From contig JADWQD010000017.1 of assembly GCA_016110215.1 (NCBI GenBank), forward strand, positions 124,001 to 188,000: a stretch of 64,000 nucleotides of DNA, given 5' to 3'. How positions within the stretch are numbered: the first letter of the stretch is position 1; each line of letters starts with the position of its first letter. The translations under genes and the position numbers were made by a program. This document shows, piece after piece, positions 53,134 to 64,000 of this stretch. Under the pieces are notes generated by a model. That model saw nothing but the letters and a program-made list of their open reading frames with translations. It had not been told where the DNA came from and made no database searches. The stretch comes from Capronia americana. Its lineage: Eukaryota > Ascomycota > Eurotiomycetes > Chaetothyriales > Herpotrichiellaceae.

Positions 53134-54579
53134 TCATACCTTTGACACATCTCGACTGTAAACATCCGGGAAATGCAGCCGTACACAGTTATTGAACTCC
53201 TCGCGATCTCCCAGTCCCATTTCCGACCACAATCCAAACGCCACGTGCAGTCCTCCGAGTTTCCGCTGCTCGAACAACGCACATCGCGCAGCGTCCAGGA
53301 AGACGTCTAAGACTGATTTATTATAATCTGGCACGAGATCTCTTTTCCACTGCGGAATCAACTCTCGCAAGCCGTACACTTTGTCCTTCGGACATTTGCA
53401 TCCATGCCGGACATAGACCCGGAGGGCTTCGTCGAATAAGACAACGTCGCCTCGCTCTTTCATCTGCACGATCATCGCACGGGGAGGCTCCCCTGTGGCG
53501 GCAACGTTGGTCGGAAATATGACTGTTCCGCCTGTCTCGTTTTCCAATACCTCCCTCCGTCGTCGGTGCCCGCGAATGGATAGGATGGTTCTCCATCCTC
53601 TCGAATTCGATTTCGGTTTCGGCTTTTCCGATGTATCGTCTGAGATTCATCGCATTAGCCAGTAGAGCAACGTCACTAGATACGGATACTCACTGTGCGC
53701 GGTGGACGTCTCGGAATGCTGGAGCGTAGCCACAGGCTCGCCCGGCATTCTCTCTTCCATCATAGGATCCTCCTGCTCAGGCACCACCGTCGGGAACCTG
53801 CGGGCGATCTCAATGAGAGCGGCAGAGGGTTTCGGTTCGGGATTATCGAAGCCTTGTTCGAATGAGCCCCAATCGAGGCTAAGGCCATAGATGTCGTGCA
53901 GATTAATTTGTTTTGTTCCGCAGCAGATGATAACCTTCTTTGCCAGGATGAGCTCCTGAACGATCCAGAGCCGGCCCCAGTAAGGCCGCGCATACAAGGG
54001 ACGCAGCCAGTTGAATTCTTCGTGCAACTTTTCGTCATCCGACTCATTCCGTTTGGGAAAGGAACCGGCTCTCTTCAGGTAGATCTCGCAAAACAATTCC
54101 CTATACGAAGCAAGTCGTTCAGCAGCGTCCAAATCCGAAGGCAATAGCGCCTTCTTCTTTTTATTCCTAAATTCCAGCAAAATATCAAAGATGCAGTCGA
54201 TTTCGCGATCCGGTTCTCCCAGCCAGGTGTAGACTGTCTGTGCCCTGCTGTATATCTTTCCCATTATCGACACTTGCTTTTTCCTCTCGATTGGGTCATC
54301 TTGATTGATACAAACCATGTCCAGCCAGACACGAGTCACCCGGTGATTGTAGTAAAGGCTGCCTAGCATCGCCGACACGTGCCTTCGAAGGGGGAATTCA
54401 TATCCATTGATCTGGACTTGGCAGAGGTCTTCAGCATCTCCCCAGCAGTAAGAAATTGCGTCGTATTTTGGGCCGTCTCCCAAGCATACTTTCTCGAGAG
54501 TGAAGTTGGACTCAGAATGTATTGTGAGCAGACGAATCTCGTTGCCTTCCAAGGGCTGATATAGGGATGAAGGATCCAT
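53134..54579 (-). CDS. HET-domain protein (2 exons)
   Basis: Model: complement(join(53134..53639,53694..54579)), 463 aa. The 54-nt intron (GTGAGT to CTCAG) restores the frame. The heterokaryon-incompatibility domain spans about 20-230: YDAISYCWGD (40s), VWLDMVCINQDD, YSRAQTVYTWLGE, RPYWGRLWIVQELILAKKVI. Family members trigger cell death after fusion of unlike hyphae or take part in innate-type responses. The C-terminal part includes KDKVYGLRELIPQW, the usual post-HET segment. The protein ends soon after it. Because the stop follows AAAG-GTATGA, a further intron and exon are possible, and HET proteins are often longer. No NACHT or repeat domain is seen. Confidence 0.88.
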
Positions 54580-56096
54580 GTTGATACGCGATATGGGCGA
54601 GCATTGTTATGGTGTGCGATTATAGAGCAAGGCACCATAAGTACACGGCCATCTCTTGCTTCTGCATCGCGCGGTGCAAGCCCAGCAGTCTGTGAGAAAG
54701 AAAGGATCTAAGCGGCTTGATAGGCAGACTGGTCGCCTCTCGGGAGGAAACCGGTCGCGAGATCAAGTCAGTAGCAGCTGTGGGAAGATACCGATGCCTG
54801 ATATGTGATAGTGACGCTGACGCTGATTGGATACCTGCGAAAACCGGTGAAGAGGGCACTTGAACACGGCATGCGATGCAGCTCGGCCAAGCGATTTGCT
54901 GGCATGTATTGTAGCTGAATTGAGTGCAAGAGATGATGTCCGTGACGAGACCAGGCGGCTTGTTTCGGAGCTCTTGAAATTCTGTACACCGTGCTGCGTG
55001 ACCTCTTCGGAAGACGATACTTCGATATGTGGCTTCGATGCCCGGAGTTTGCTACATCGTTCATTCAAGCAGCCGACTGCGTTACTCTAAACACTAAATA
55101 GCTTCTGAGTTCCCACGCGTTCGAGCATAGTGATATCGACCTCTTCGAGCGCTGCATACCCCAGAGAGTCCGCCTTATCTAGCTTTCCAAAACAAAAAAT
55201 CCAAGCGAAGCCCATTCAGATGTTCTGTCTTCAAAAGCTACAACACTAGAAAGCACCAAAGAAGTTCTTCGAGGGAATCTGATAGAGGCTTGGAAAGAGA
55301 ACTGGTGGAAAGGCTATCATTGTCCAATTGATTCAATCAAATTGAAACTTTCTCAGTCCATCGTTGCTGTTGCGCCCGCAAAAGTACTATTCCGAGACAG
55401 TCGCCAATAGATGCACGCCACGGATCTGGATGGTGCAACCCCAAACCGATCGAAAGTGTCCCGTCTCAGATCCTCGATGATCCCATAGCCCAAGAAGACT
55501 TTCGTTGTCCCGGCTGCTCAAACCGGTGTTTTGTGACTAGCTTTTCAGTCCGACGATGTTTTCAAATACAGCCCGTCGTCTCCTTCAGTTTGTCGGCGGC
55601 ACGAAGCTGACAGATTTGCCCAAGGAATGGCAAGCATCTGTTGAGAGGGTGCTCTCAGAGCAAGAAACAGCAGTGCGTCATACTTCTATCATCCAGAGGG
55701 TGTCCTTTCTGAAGATGCACCTTACCGAGTAGGATCCGCGAATTTCGCAAGCTGAAATCAGGTACGGCGTGAAGGAAAGGACACGTCCATTCCGATAACC
55801 GGAAATTCTAGAGGCTCCCAACCGCATCGTTCCTATGACGACCCCGACGATAAACAGGAAGTGATCTCTATTCGACTGCTTGATGATTCCAACAAACGAA
55901 TTTCATCAATCCATGTTCATGAAGATGGTACATCTAAGAAGGTCACCTGGCGGTAGCAAGAAGATGATAACTGTTGACGAATGTTTCTTGGTTTTCGTTA
56001 ATCACCACTAACGAAACCATCAAGCTTCCCGCGCCTTCTTCTTTCAAAAACGTTGCAGCTTTTGATACAATCACGAAAGGCGAAGTATTGACCATC
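54580..56096. other. gene-poor region with decayed coding-like pieces
   Basis: Overlapping short frames on both strands contain many stops. A minus-strand fragment at 55100-55180 (DSLGYAALEEVDITMLERVG) looks protein-like but isolated. No intact gene is supported. Confidence 0.4.
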
Positions 56097-57521
56097 TCAA
56101 TTCGACCGCAACCACGGATCATTGAGAAGCTCTTTTGCGGAGCTCCTCCTTTCTGGGACCCATTGCAGCATCTTCCTCGCGAAATTGAGGAACAATTCTT
56201 TTTGACTTCCATCCAGATTTACTTCGGAGTCCTCCAGTGACGTAGTTGGAATGCCAATTGCTCCCTTCCAATGGCCTCATCGATTGTTAGCTACCGTCAG
56301 CCCAGTGCGATAGTATAACATACCCTGGCCATCGAAAAATTCCTCTGCGAATTCGCTACGTTCCAAAAAGTCCCCTGGCGGCGGACCAAGAAGGGCGATC
56401 ATTTCAGCCAAGTGATGCACGTTCGAATCGTTGCCGTTTTCGTCTCGAGCGTTGAATAGATGCTTATTTTCGAAAAGATCCCAGATCTGATCAAACTCAT
56501 GAGTGAAGTTAAGACAAAGTTCGCACGAACTCACCAAGACCCCAACATTCCAGATATCCACTTTGTTATCCCATTTCATCCGCAGTAGCACCTCAGGAGC
56601 TCGATATAAGTATGGCTGGATATCCTCGTGATATATCCTCGAACCCATCCGAGCTTCACCGAAGTCGCATAGTATGGGACGCCCGTGGGTTTTGGGAGTG
56701 CGTAGTTCCCTAGATTTATAAATGATCCTCTCACCGTCGATCTTTCGCGGGCTTGGATTTTCTAACTCGTCCTTTTCGAAACTTGATAGAATATTTTTGT
56801 CTTCGATTGATAGCATGACATTCCTTTCCTGAAGATCTAAATGAGATGAGAAAAGATTCAATAGATCAGAAGAGCAGAGATAAACGCACCAGTATGAATG
56901 ACGTTGGCTTCTGAATGCAAGAAGTCCAGAGAGTGGAAGATGTGAATCAACGTAGATTTCAAAAGGTCCATCGGAAACTTGCGTTCACGAGCTCTTGCTC
57001 TCAGCCCTGCGAGGCTTATCCCGAGAGGTTCATGAATGAGACACAGATGACGACCCTTGGGTTGAATGATCTCAAAGCTATCGAGGACAGTGCGCACCAA
57101 AGTAGCTCCCACGTTGTCGGTAGTTATAGAATTGAAATGGCGATATACTTCGAGTTCTCTTTGGCCCTGCTTTGAATCCCGCTCATAGACTTTCATAGCA
57201 ACGTATTGGTGACCTCTCAATTAATCATCAACTTGTTACTCCTGGAGTAGCTGGTCAGACAAGCTTCACTTACCCTAAATCCCGACAGAGCCACACTGTA
57301 GAGTACGCTCCGTACCCAAGCTTCCCCAGAACTTGATACTTTGAATGAAAGACTTCTCCAATGCGAACAGGAAAGAAGTCATCAGGAGAATACCAAGCAA
57401 GAGTTTCTTCCTCAATCTTCTCGACGGGAGCGAAGGTCCGGAATCCAGACGAAGCAACTTGCCTCACTGGGGATGGTGAATGCAGAAGCGATCGCCGGGC
57501 CCAGCGGAGCACATTGGCCAT
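56097..57521 (-). CDS. SRPK-type serine/arginine protein kinase (5 exons)
   Basis: Model: complement(join(56097..56275,56324..56486,56535..56836,56890..57215,57274..57521)), 405 aa. All introns are about 48-58 nt with GT-AG ends, and frames join. Kinase motifs in order: IGEVFHSKYQVLGKLGYGAY (Gly loop), YVAMKVYERD (catalytic Lys), HTDLQERNVML (catalytic loop, SRPK-style HTD instead of HRD), CDFGEARMG (DFG), YLYRAPEVLLRMKWDNKVDI, and the end LQWVPERRSSAKELLNDPWL. The family phosphorylates SR-type RNA-binding proteins, but ascomycetes carry many lineage-specific SRPK copies of unknown role. The long spacer between kinase lobes of true SRPKs is absent. The last exon lies in a stretch that could be mistaken for intergenic DNA. 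The start is the ATG at 57521. Confidence 0.85.
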
Positions 57522-58120
57522 GGCTTTCAATAACACAGCATTACTCTCCGGAGTTGCAGTTGGGTTGACAAAGGGATGCTCCAGGATAAACACCTCAAAC
57601 ACGCCGAGCAAAAAACACCTGGAAAATCATTTATCCTCGATATTCGTCACGTGCGGAACGCAGACTTCTACCTCCATCTGCTCCTGTCCTGACGGGCAAT
57701 CATGATTTTTAGGCCTGCAGGAACTAGCGTGTCCAGGGTCAGTGCACTCCAACAACTCCCTGGCCAGCACCGTTCGTTCAAGCAGTCGACTGGCTGACCT
57801 GGACGTGCCAGCTCATCACCAATGCAAGCGTACGCATCAGGCTTGGTTGACCCCTCACTCGAGAAGCCTGCTGACCTGTCCATGCACAGCCTGCGCATGA
57901 GGCTATCAAAGCGATGTTCTGTTGTAGGATATCGGCTCAGCCTCAGTTATTTCCAGCAGTTGAGACCTCGTTATTTTCAGTAGAAGGCTCACACAAGTAT
58001 TCAAGAGATCCATCCAACTTGACCGCGCCTTTCTAGAAAGCACAGATCCTCGTCTCACACCCCTTGAAGTTCCTCCCATCTGATCCCAAGCATATTTCCG
58101 CGCGCCTATCGCACATCATC
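57522..58120. other. divergent intergenic region, no gene seen
   Basis: Promoters of the kinase (minus) and the large hypothetical gene (plus). Nothing distinctive is seen. Confidence 0.45.
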
Positions 58121-60349
58121 ATGGGCAGTGTGATGCCACAATGGTCCCTCGATAAAACATCAAACGACGTGATCGGAGTGGCACGAGGTGTTCTGACTGC
58201 TGCCACTACCGATAACGTGCAGCCTATAGCACTCCTTGCGTGCGAGAGCTTCGGTGCCACTGTGGCCATGTCCCTCGAATCTTGTCACAAAGCTCAACTT
58301 CTTTGCGGCCGGATCCATGAACCGGCGGTGCTCTCGTTCCTGAAAGTCCAGATTGGCTATCGCAAGGGAGATTGCGGTTGGCAGCTCGCCCAGAGTGATG
58401 CTGGATTACGATTCCTTGGTCTCGCCGCCTGTCTGGGCTCGCTCGACCCTTGGAATGCTGCCCTCGTGTTGCATAGATCAATCCATGCAACGGCCGCGGA
58501 CAAAACGTTGACGCCAACGCCACAGCAGCTGAAGCAGCTCGTGCTGGCCGTCGAAGACCGGCTGGCGAGGTCCGGCTTCGCTGAAAGCGTTCTTGGCTGG
58601 TCACACATATTCATGGACGAACATGACAGTTCTGAAGTTGTCCAAGGCGTAGAACTATCACCGGATGGAGGTTTTGCAACAAGGGTGGCTCCAAATGACG
58701 CGGTGGTGGCACTCACGCAGGCTATGTCTCGGTTGGCCCGTGTAGGGGAGCGCCTCCAGCGCATCGAGATCCTAACAGCGGCTCCCAATGCTGCCTGGTT
58801 AGTTGCATTCGTCAAATGGTGTCTCGGAACCCCTCCTACCATTGTTTTCCGTGATGGGCGATCCTTGGCGCCTGACGGCGATCCTCAAGTCGTCCTCCGG
58901 GTTTTGAAAAGCGTCGGACGGGCAGATGAAATCCGGATCGACCTCCATGATTACACCGGAAAAATCGAAAATCTGGTGAGGACACTCCCATCTCGAGCTG
59001 ACTTCACAGGGTTAGTGAGTGTGAGTGCATATGGCAAAGCGGTCCTCCGAACTTCTTTTGGACCTCAAACAGATCTACCATATCGAGCATGCGTCCAGGC
59101 TCTGCCATACGCATGCGCATTGGCCCTGAGAGATCTAGATTTTCGAGCCGAGTGGTCCATAACAGAACAAAATATGCCTATCGATCAGTGGATTGGATGC
59201 GAAACTCACCTAAAGAGAGGCAGATTCTTCCCGTCAAAAGCGAAGATAGGCCAGGTGTTGCATAGCTACCTTGGGCTCGACCCTGACAAATCTTCGTCAA
59301 CACTACCTGAAGTATCCAAGGAAACCATGATTCAAGACTTGTCCCTGTGTTCGCTGGTGAAAGACAAACTGGTCCAAATGTGCGCCTGCGGAATGTGTAC
59401 GAAGGGCATAAGAAAACAGTTTGAGTCTTGCAAATATGACAACTTTCTCGCCGGAATCAGTAGATGTACGGCCCAAGTATTGGCTATTTCGCTGTTCAAT
59501 GCGGCCGATCCACAGGGAGTGCAACTTTATTTCGGTTCCGTCGCACATGGCCTCTTTGTCGATTACATCAAGCCAATCCTAACGGGAGGTGGCTCTCAAG
59601 ATTGCTCGGTCTCGGACGTCCTGAAAGTTGCTTTGAGTCTCGTTGGTCATCCTGTAATTAATAAGGGCACCTGGATGATGTCAACTCGGTATGATCAAAC
59701 TGTCTTTCCGCAAATGCTTGCCGCCCAATCCATCAGTGGTGATGACATCTTGCAGTTGGAATGCATCCCGGGCATGCTCATGTTTGACGGGGAACGATAC
59801 GAGACCGTAAATGCCCCGCCGAAGGGAATGTATAGGGAGGGGGACTTTGAAGTGGAGGATTCAGATGCGGTCGATGCAACAGGCGCGACCCTTGACTCGT
59901 CTTCCCGACCACGGAAGTTAGAGCGTGGATCGGTTTTGACACCTAGAGACGCCTTTGCGGGATTTGAGCTTCAGTGGCAACTAGGGGTACGAGAGAATTC
60001 CCTGAGCGTCGCAGTCACCATTCCCAAGTTTCCCACCCTTCCAAGCCGCAATCCCAGGCACGTCCTCGATTCTGCCGCCGCGTCGATATTCGTCAGCTGC
60101 TCCCACGATAGAATGGCAAACTTCATCTCGACCACCGCCTCTGAGGTATATATTACAAATCCTCTGGACCCGATACCGACGAGCAGCTCGTCTGACAGCA
60201 TCGGGATCGTCGAGAGCGACCAGAACGAACACATTCGATTTTTCACTTTAGCTACCGGTCAGCCCGCCGTTGTCCGTCTCGACGCATGTCTTGACTGCAG
60301 TGTCAAGTGTTGTCAAATGTTCGGTGCTCACTCATACGTTCTCATGTAG
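58121..60349 (+). CDS. large uncharacterised fungal protein (742 aa), intronless
   Basis: The start ATG at 58121 gives MGSVMPQWSLDKTSNDVIGV. I recognise only a family of long fungal hypothetical proteins with this type of opening (ARGVLTAATTDNVQPIALLA, MSLESCHKAQLLCGRIHEPA, KVQIGYRKGDCGWQLAQSDA). No enzyme or binding domain is assigned to it as far as I know. Seen: no signal peptide, a mid-section CACGMCTKG with clustered cysteines near residue 445, a glycine-poor alpha/beta pattern, a short acidic linker near 610-625, and a C-terminal Cys cluster (CLDCSVKCC). It is probably cytosolic and globular. It lies next to the kinase and HET genes, and similar neighbourhoods are common in variable regions of fungal genomes (general impression, not checked). 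Confidence 0.75.
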   Translation: MGSVMPQWSLDKTSNDVIGVARGVLTAATTDNVQPIALLACESFGATVAMSLESCHKAQLLCGRIHEPAVLSFLKVQIGYRKGDCGWQLAQSDAGLRFLGLAACLGSLDPWNAALVLHRSIHATAADKTLTPTPQQLKQLVLAVEDRLARSGFAESVLGWSHIFMDEHDSSEVVQGVELSPDGGFATRVAPNDAVVALTQAMSRLARVGERLQRIEILTAAPNAAWLVAFVKWCLGTPPTIVFRDGRSLAPDGDPQVVLRVLKSVGRADEIRIDLHDYTGKIENLVRTLPSRADFTGLVSVSAYGKAVLRTSFGPQTDLPYRACVQALPYACALALRDLDFRAEWSITEQNMPIDQWIGCETHLKRGRFFPSKAKIGQVLHSYLGLDPDKSSSTLPEVSKETMIQDLSLCSLVKDKLVQMCACGMCTKGIRKQFESCKYDNFLAGISRCTAQVLAISLFNAADPQGVQLYFGSVAHGLFVDYIKPILTGGGSQDCSVSDVLKVALSLVGHPVINKGTWMMSTRYDQTVFPQMLAAQSISGDDILQLECIPGMLMFDGERYETVNAPPKGMYREGDFEVEDSDAVDATGATLDSSSRPRKLERGSVLTPRDAFAGFELQWQLGVRENSLSVAVTIPKFPTLPSRNPRHVLDSAAASIFVSCSHDRMANFISTTASEVYITNPLDPIPTSSSSDSIGIVESDQNEHIRFFTLATGQPAVVRLDACLDCSVKCCQMFGAHSYVLM

Positions 60350-60616
60350 TGGATTACAATGTACGATGCTAGATATGGCGGTGCCCAAAACGGTGAGTGG
60401 GAGCATCCATCCATCCATCCATCCTTCCCTCCTCAATGCGTGCCTCTGACCACGAACCTGCAGGTCGTAACTTGTCTTCAAATGATGGATTGATCAACCT
60501 TCGCTTTCAGCCTCGCCAACACAGTCCACAAATGCGAAGACTTTGATCTACTGCTCGAAACTCACTCCTCAGCTCGGCCAGACTAAAGGCAAAGACACTT
60601 AACCAGCCCAATCGCC
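60350..60616. other. convergent intergenic region
   Basis: 3' flanks of the large hypothetical and DUF1772 genes. It contains the CATC microsatellite. Confidence 0.5.
60404..60425 (+). repeat. (CATC)n microsatellite
   Basis: Five CATC/CCAT units in the 3' flank between the large hypothetical gene and the DUF1772 gene. Confidence 0.85.
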
Positions 60617-61446
60617 CTACTTCCTGTCCAAAGCAACGGCCAGCGCTCCGACGACCGTTCCAAGAACAAGTACACAGGTCCTCACGTAATTATGCCAGCT
60701 CCAGCGCTCAATTGCCTCAACCGTCCCCATCCTCTGGTCCCGTTCGATACTCCTCTGCTCGTTGAAAGCATAGAGCAGCGCCATGATCTGGCCGTTTTTG
60801 GGCCCTGGACCAGCCAGACGATTCGCTTTGCGTGATAGCGCGCCGTTGGTGCGCCGGAGGAAGGTCAGTGCGTAAGGAACCCCCGACGCGTTCATGACTG
60901 CAGCAAGGATATAGAGCGCGCGGAGGAATGATGATTCCGTGGCTGGACCACGTCACCAGCATGTCAGTATCATTGATTGATTCATCGTGGCGCCCGCGGT
61001 CGGGAGTCTAGAGCAACGTACCCTGATAAGCCAGGTATCCGAACGAGAGGCCGTTAACAATGCACATGGGTCTCGAAATCTTTGCCACCTCAGTCAGTGG
61101 TGCCGCAGGCGCTATCTCCTTGTAGGTGACACTAGATACTCACATAGAAACCCATCAAATACTGATATCTCCACTGCTTGGCCTGGATCTCCTCTGGGGC
61201 GAACAAAATCGCCGGCACCGCTGCGTGGGACAGTGCCCATGTGTAACCTGGGGACCACATGGCGGTTAGCCTTGTGTTGCCTCATGTCGGACAACCCTGC
61301 AATGCGCACTGGAAATGATATCCACTTGATGAAGAGAGACTGGAAATGATATCCGCTGGATGGAGGGAGAAGGAGGGGAAGGCAATACCAGCGAAAATGC
61401 CCGAAGAGGCCAGCCCCAGAACTTTAGCAACAGCGATCCCATCCAT
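60617..61446 (-). CDS. DUF1772 (anthrone oxygenase-like) membrane protein, 4 exons
   Basis: Model: complement(join(60617..60942,61022..61079,61144..61247,61389..61446)), 181 aa. Each splice has GT-AG ends and the frame stays open. The N-terminus MDGIAVAKVLGLASSGIFAG leads into YTWALSHAAVPAIL and QYLMGFYISRPMCIVNGLSF, then FLRALYILAAVMNASGVPYAL, and a final hydrophobic helix (VRTCVLVLGTVVGALAVAL): four membrane segments, as in the DUF1772 family. Some members (for example HypC) oxidise anthrones in polyketide pathways, but most are of unknown function, and no polyketide synthase is present here. Small exons of 58 and 104 nt make it easy to miss. Confidence 0.82.
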
Positions 61447-63132
61447 CGTTGTGTATACTGTATATCGTCGCTGCAAACCAGAGTGTAGTCAAGGTAAGGT
61501 AAGGTACTCGTGCCCGGCCTAGTAAGCGACACACAGATCTCAAAGCGACACAGTCCAGGTCCGTCCAGCGCGTTACACGGTGTAAGAACATGCAAAAGCA
61601 GACACATCACCAGAACATCACCCGCGCAAGAGAAAGGAGAAGCCCCCGTCTTACATACATACATAGTACATACATGCATAGATCCATCCGCCTAGTACTC
61701 GGTACTGTAATCATCCTTCCATCCACATCCACAGCCATCCTTACGTACTCCGGATGTCTGCATGCATGCAGGTACGAACTGCAACCTACCGTCCCTAGAC
61801 CGTAGTCGGTAGTCGGTACTGTACAGCATTCCTGGCGTGCGCTTCCGTTTCTTGATGCTGGAATCAGATCAGCGCTAAGTACTGTACAGTCGTCGTGTCG
61901 AGTACGGAGTGAGTGGTAGTGCGAGGTAGTGGTGGAAGTTACCGAAGTTAGAATGCTGAGTGGCTGGCCGGCCCCTGAGAAATGGGGGCGCGGATTCGCG
62001 GCGCAAGCCCCTCTCCCACGACGCCCTCGACGCCCTATGGCCCCGCCCGCCAGCACATGGCGCTGCGCAAAGCCGCGCTTCCATGAGCTTGTCTGTCTGT
62101 CTAAACTTGGGGCGTTGTTGCGCGCCGGGGCTGACTTGGGGTGGGATTTAAAGGGTAGCCTTGCGCCTTGCATGCTGGCCATACCTTTATGGGGGGTAGC
62201 TTGTGGCCCGTCTGGTTTTGCCCATCAATATCGGATAATCACAGTGTACCCGTACTCCGGATGATCGGTGGTGGAATGTACTGTTTACCGCACGGACTTG
62301 CGGCGAGTATTTACATACTATTATGTACTCGGTACCATTAGCTGCACGCCACACTCTGTCCATTCGATGCTACTTACGGAAAGATACTGTAGATATCTTG
62401 GTTCACATGTCGGTATGGGCGATGGCTTTCAGGCAATCATCCGCGTCCGCCGTCAGAGAGGTGAGTGTCCGGCCGCCATAACCACTGACCGCATACTACG
62501 TAGGATGGGACTAGTTATGCAAGGAGGGAGAAAGGAATCTTCTGAGATTCATAAGGAATGACATATGACACACCCGTACAATGTACACAGCGCAAATAAT
62601 TTCCATTTCGTCCCGGCTTTATGCATTGCAATCAAGGCAAAGCCCTTTATGGAATTCCAAAGTCTGCAGACGCAGCACACCAAAGCTCGTAGCCCATCCA
62701 GATGGCCCTGTTGAAAAGCGAAATATAGATGTTGGCTTGTGCGATTGTACCAGCATATACCCAACGCTTGTTGACAGCCGTGTACTGGCGCCCCATAACG
62801 TCAACTCCCTTCATGCAACCCAGACGTTTTTTCCTCCCGTCCTTCGCGAATCGGCAAATGGGCTCCTCTCCTTCGTCAATGTGTCGTACAGTTTAGCAGC
62901 ATCTGCAGCCTGATCGCCTCAAAACGCGTTGATGCAGCTCCATGGCTGACGACCTTGAACAATGACGGGGATTCGAAGGAATTATCCCGGTCAGCATCGC
63001 CTCGCCGTCGATTGGGCAGCGAGGATCATGACCCGAAACCTCGTCCTTCGAGCTGATTTCGATTTGGTTTATCCTCAACCATAGTATCGGAGAACCGAGT
63101 ACGAACCTTGCTCTTTCGTTGCATTCATGCTT
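61447..63132. other. intergenic region, no gene seen
   Basis: 1.7 kb with simple-sequence tracts (ACATACATACATAG near 61657 and GTACTGTA/GTACTCGGTAC strings) and no supportable coding frame. A long minus-strand frame at 61607-62182 is low-complexity without homology-like features. Confidence 0.45.
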
Positions 63133-64000
63133 TTAATGGTTCTTTTCCGGATTGCCGACTTGAATCGTGCTCGAATCCTTGCGCAACGGCAGTATGGTGC
63201 CCCCATTTGATTTGCGCTCAATGACTGGAGCTTTCCCAGCGACGACGCCCTCGAGCTTGCTAGTGATCTTCGCGAATAATGGTTCCAGCTTCAAATTCCA
63301 GAAGTAGCTGGCGACGACAACACAGAACCCCATGACCACGGTCGCTATGAAGCGCTGCGAGGAACCTGGTAATGGATATCGCTCGACGAGTACTGCATGT
63401 CCGTCTTCGCCCTGGCCGGTCGTGATTACTTTTGACTGACCAAAGTGAAGAACCCACGCAAAAACAGTCCGCAAGAACATTCCGTGGAGGAGATAGATTG
63501 CAAAACTGACTTTTCCGAGCCATAAGAAAGGTCGTCGAGAAAGCGCCCAGCGAGCATGGGGGGAAATAATAATGCCGGCAATGAGCAAAATGCCGCCGAG
63601 CGAGCCGTAGATGCGCTCAGTGGCGTAGAGTGTATTGTTTGGGAAATAATTTGTTGCAAAGTCTCGAAGCCAGGTTGACCAGGATGCAGCTTCAGCGTAA
63701 GAACCAGGATATGACATTAGAAAGAGCGACAGAAAGATGATTGGTGGGGACAAATAAGGTGAGTAAGGTGCCATGGTCTTGGGGATATCGGAGAGGCTGA
63801 GTTCGCCCAGGGCAATACCTAGAAAGCAGCAGAGGCCAGCCCACGCTATTCAATGTTAGTAAAAGTTGTTGACTTTGACATGTCTTCACTTACGGTCCCC
63901 GATGATGTGGCTCCAGTTCAACGACCAGTACGCCAAGAAGAATAGCGTCACTGTGCGCCAGCCGGGGGTCATGGTTGTCACGAGTGATAGGGCGCTGATG
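63133..64000 (-). CDS. acyltransferase-3 family membrane protein (5' part outside window)
   Basis: Visible exons: complement(join(63133..63845,63894..64000)), continuing right of the window. The 48-nt intron (GTAAGT to AATAG) keeps the frame. The sequence has repeated hydrophobic segments (WRTVTLFFLAYWSLNWSHII, AGLCCFLGIALGEL, YLSPPIIFLSLFLMSYPGSY, GSLGGILLIAGIII, LGKVSFAIYLLHGMFLRTVF). The last, ending in SFAIYLLHG, is the typical C-terminal signature of the acyltransferase-3/OafA group, which O-acylates sugars or metabolites at a membrane. A short basic cytosolic tail ends at 63133. The N-terminal catalytic His-containing part is missing because of the window edge. Confidence 0.85.

Noticed and set aside
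61607..62182. Minus-strand frame of 191 codons upstream of the DUF1772 gene
   Set aside because: The composition follows simple DNA repeats (ACAT, GTACTGTA). There is no domain, and it overlaps the promoter region.

Overview
The window is nuclear DNA of a filamentous ascomycete (Pezizomycotina). The signs are short GT-AG introns of about 45-125 nt with CTAAC/CTGAC branch points, many Zn2Cys6 regulators with the fungal middle homology domain, a HET-domain gene, DUF1772 and MFS genes, relics of a non-LTR retrotransposon and mutated gene copies. No rRNA, tRNA, CRISPR array or bacterial-style operon was seen. Exon coordinates come from reading splice sites and frames by eye. In every multi-exon model given as intact, except the amidohydrolase at 44-45 kb, the joined exons keep one open frame. 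Domain and family names come from recognition, not from a search. || Layout: 0-11.3 kb holds a siderophore-type MFS transporter (cut by the left edge), a Zn2Cys6 regulator, a serine-rich hypothetical gene, and a divergent pair of an anion/cation-symporter MFS and a Zn2Cys6 regulator. 12.8-18.5 kb holds three intronless genes: a zinc phospholipase C-like protein, a small unknown protein, and an astacin-type metalloprotease with H-type lectin repeats. 18.5-26.5 kb is a degraded stretch with a LINE relic, one small secreted cysteine-rich gene (candidate effector), a broken multi-pass membrane protein gene and a broken Zn2Cys6 regulator gene. 26.6-31.3 kb holds an NMT1/THI5-like binding-protein gene and an ice-binding (DUF3494) surface protein with a long Ser/Thr stalk. 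|| 32.5-51.9 kb is the most coherent block and reads as a catabolic gene cluster. In order it holds an eight-exon Zn2Cys6 regulator, a serine beta-lactamase-like esterase, a short-chain dehydrogenase, a Baeyer-Villiger-type FAD monooxygenase, an alpha/beta hydrolase, a bicupin, an ACMSD-like amidohydrolase, an MFS transporter and an intronless single-chain biotin-dependent acyl-CoA carboxylase. A palindrome of the form GGAAN2-CCGCGG-N2TTCC (variants) occurs upstream of the regulator/esterase pair, of the monooxygenase and, twice, of the amidohydrolase. I did not see the extended form elsewhere in the window. It is a good candidate for the binding site of the cluster regulator. Inferred logic: a ketone is converted to an ester, hydrolysed and oxidised, followed by ring opening or decarboxylation and CoA-dependent carboxylation. 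The substrate cannot be read from sequence. || 53-64 kb holds a HET-domain gene, an SRPK-type kinase in five exons, a large uncharacterised fungal protein, a four-exon DUF1772 membrane protein and the end of an acyltransferase-3 gene cut by the right edge.
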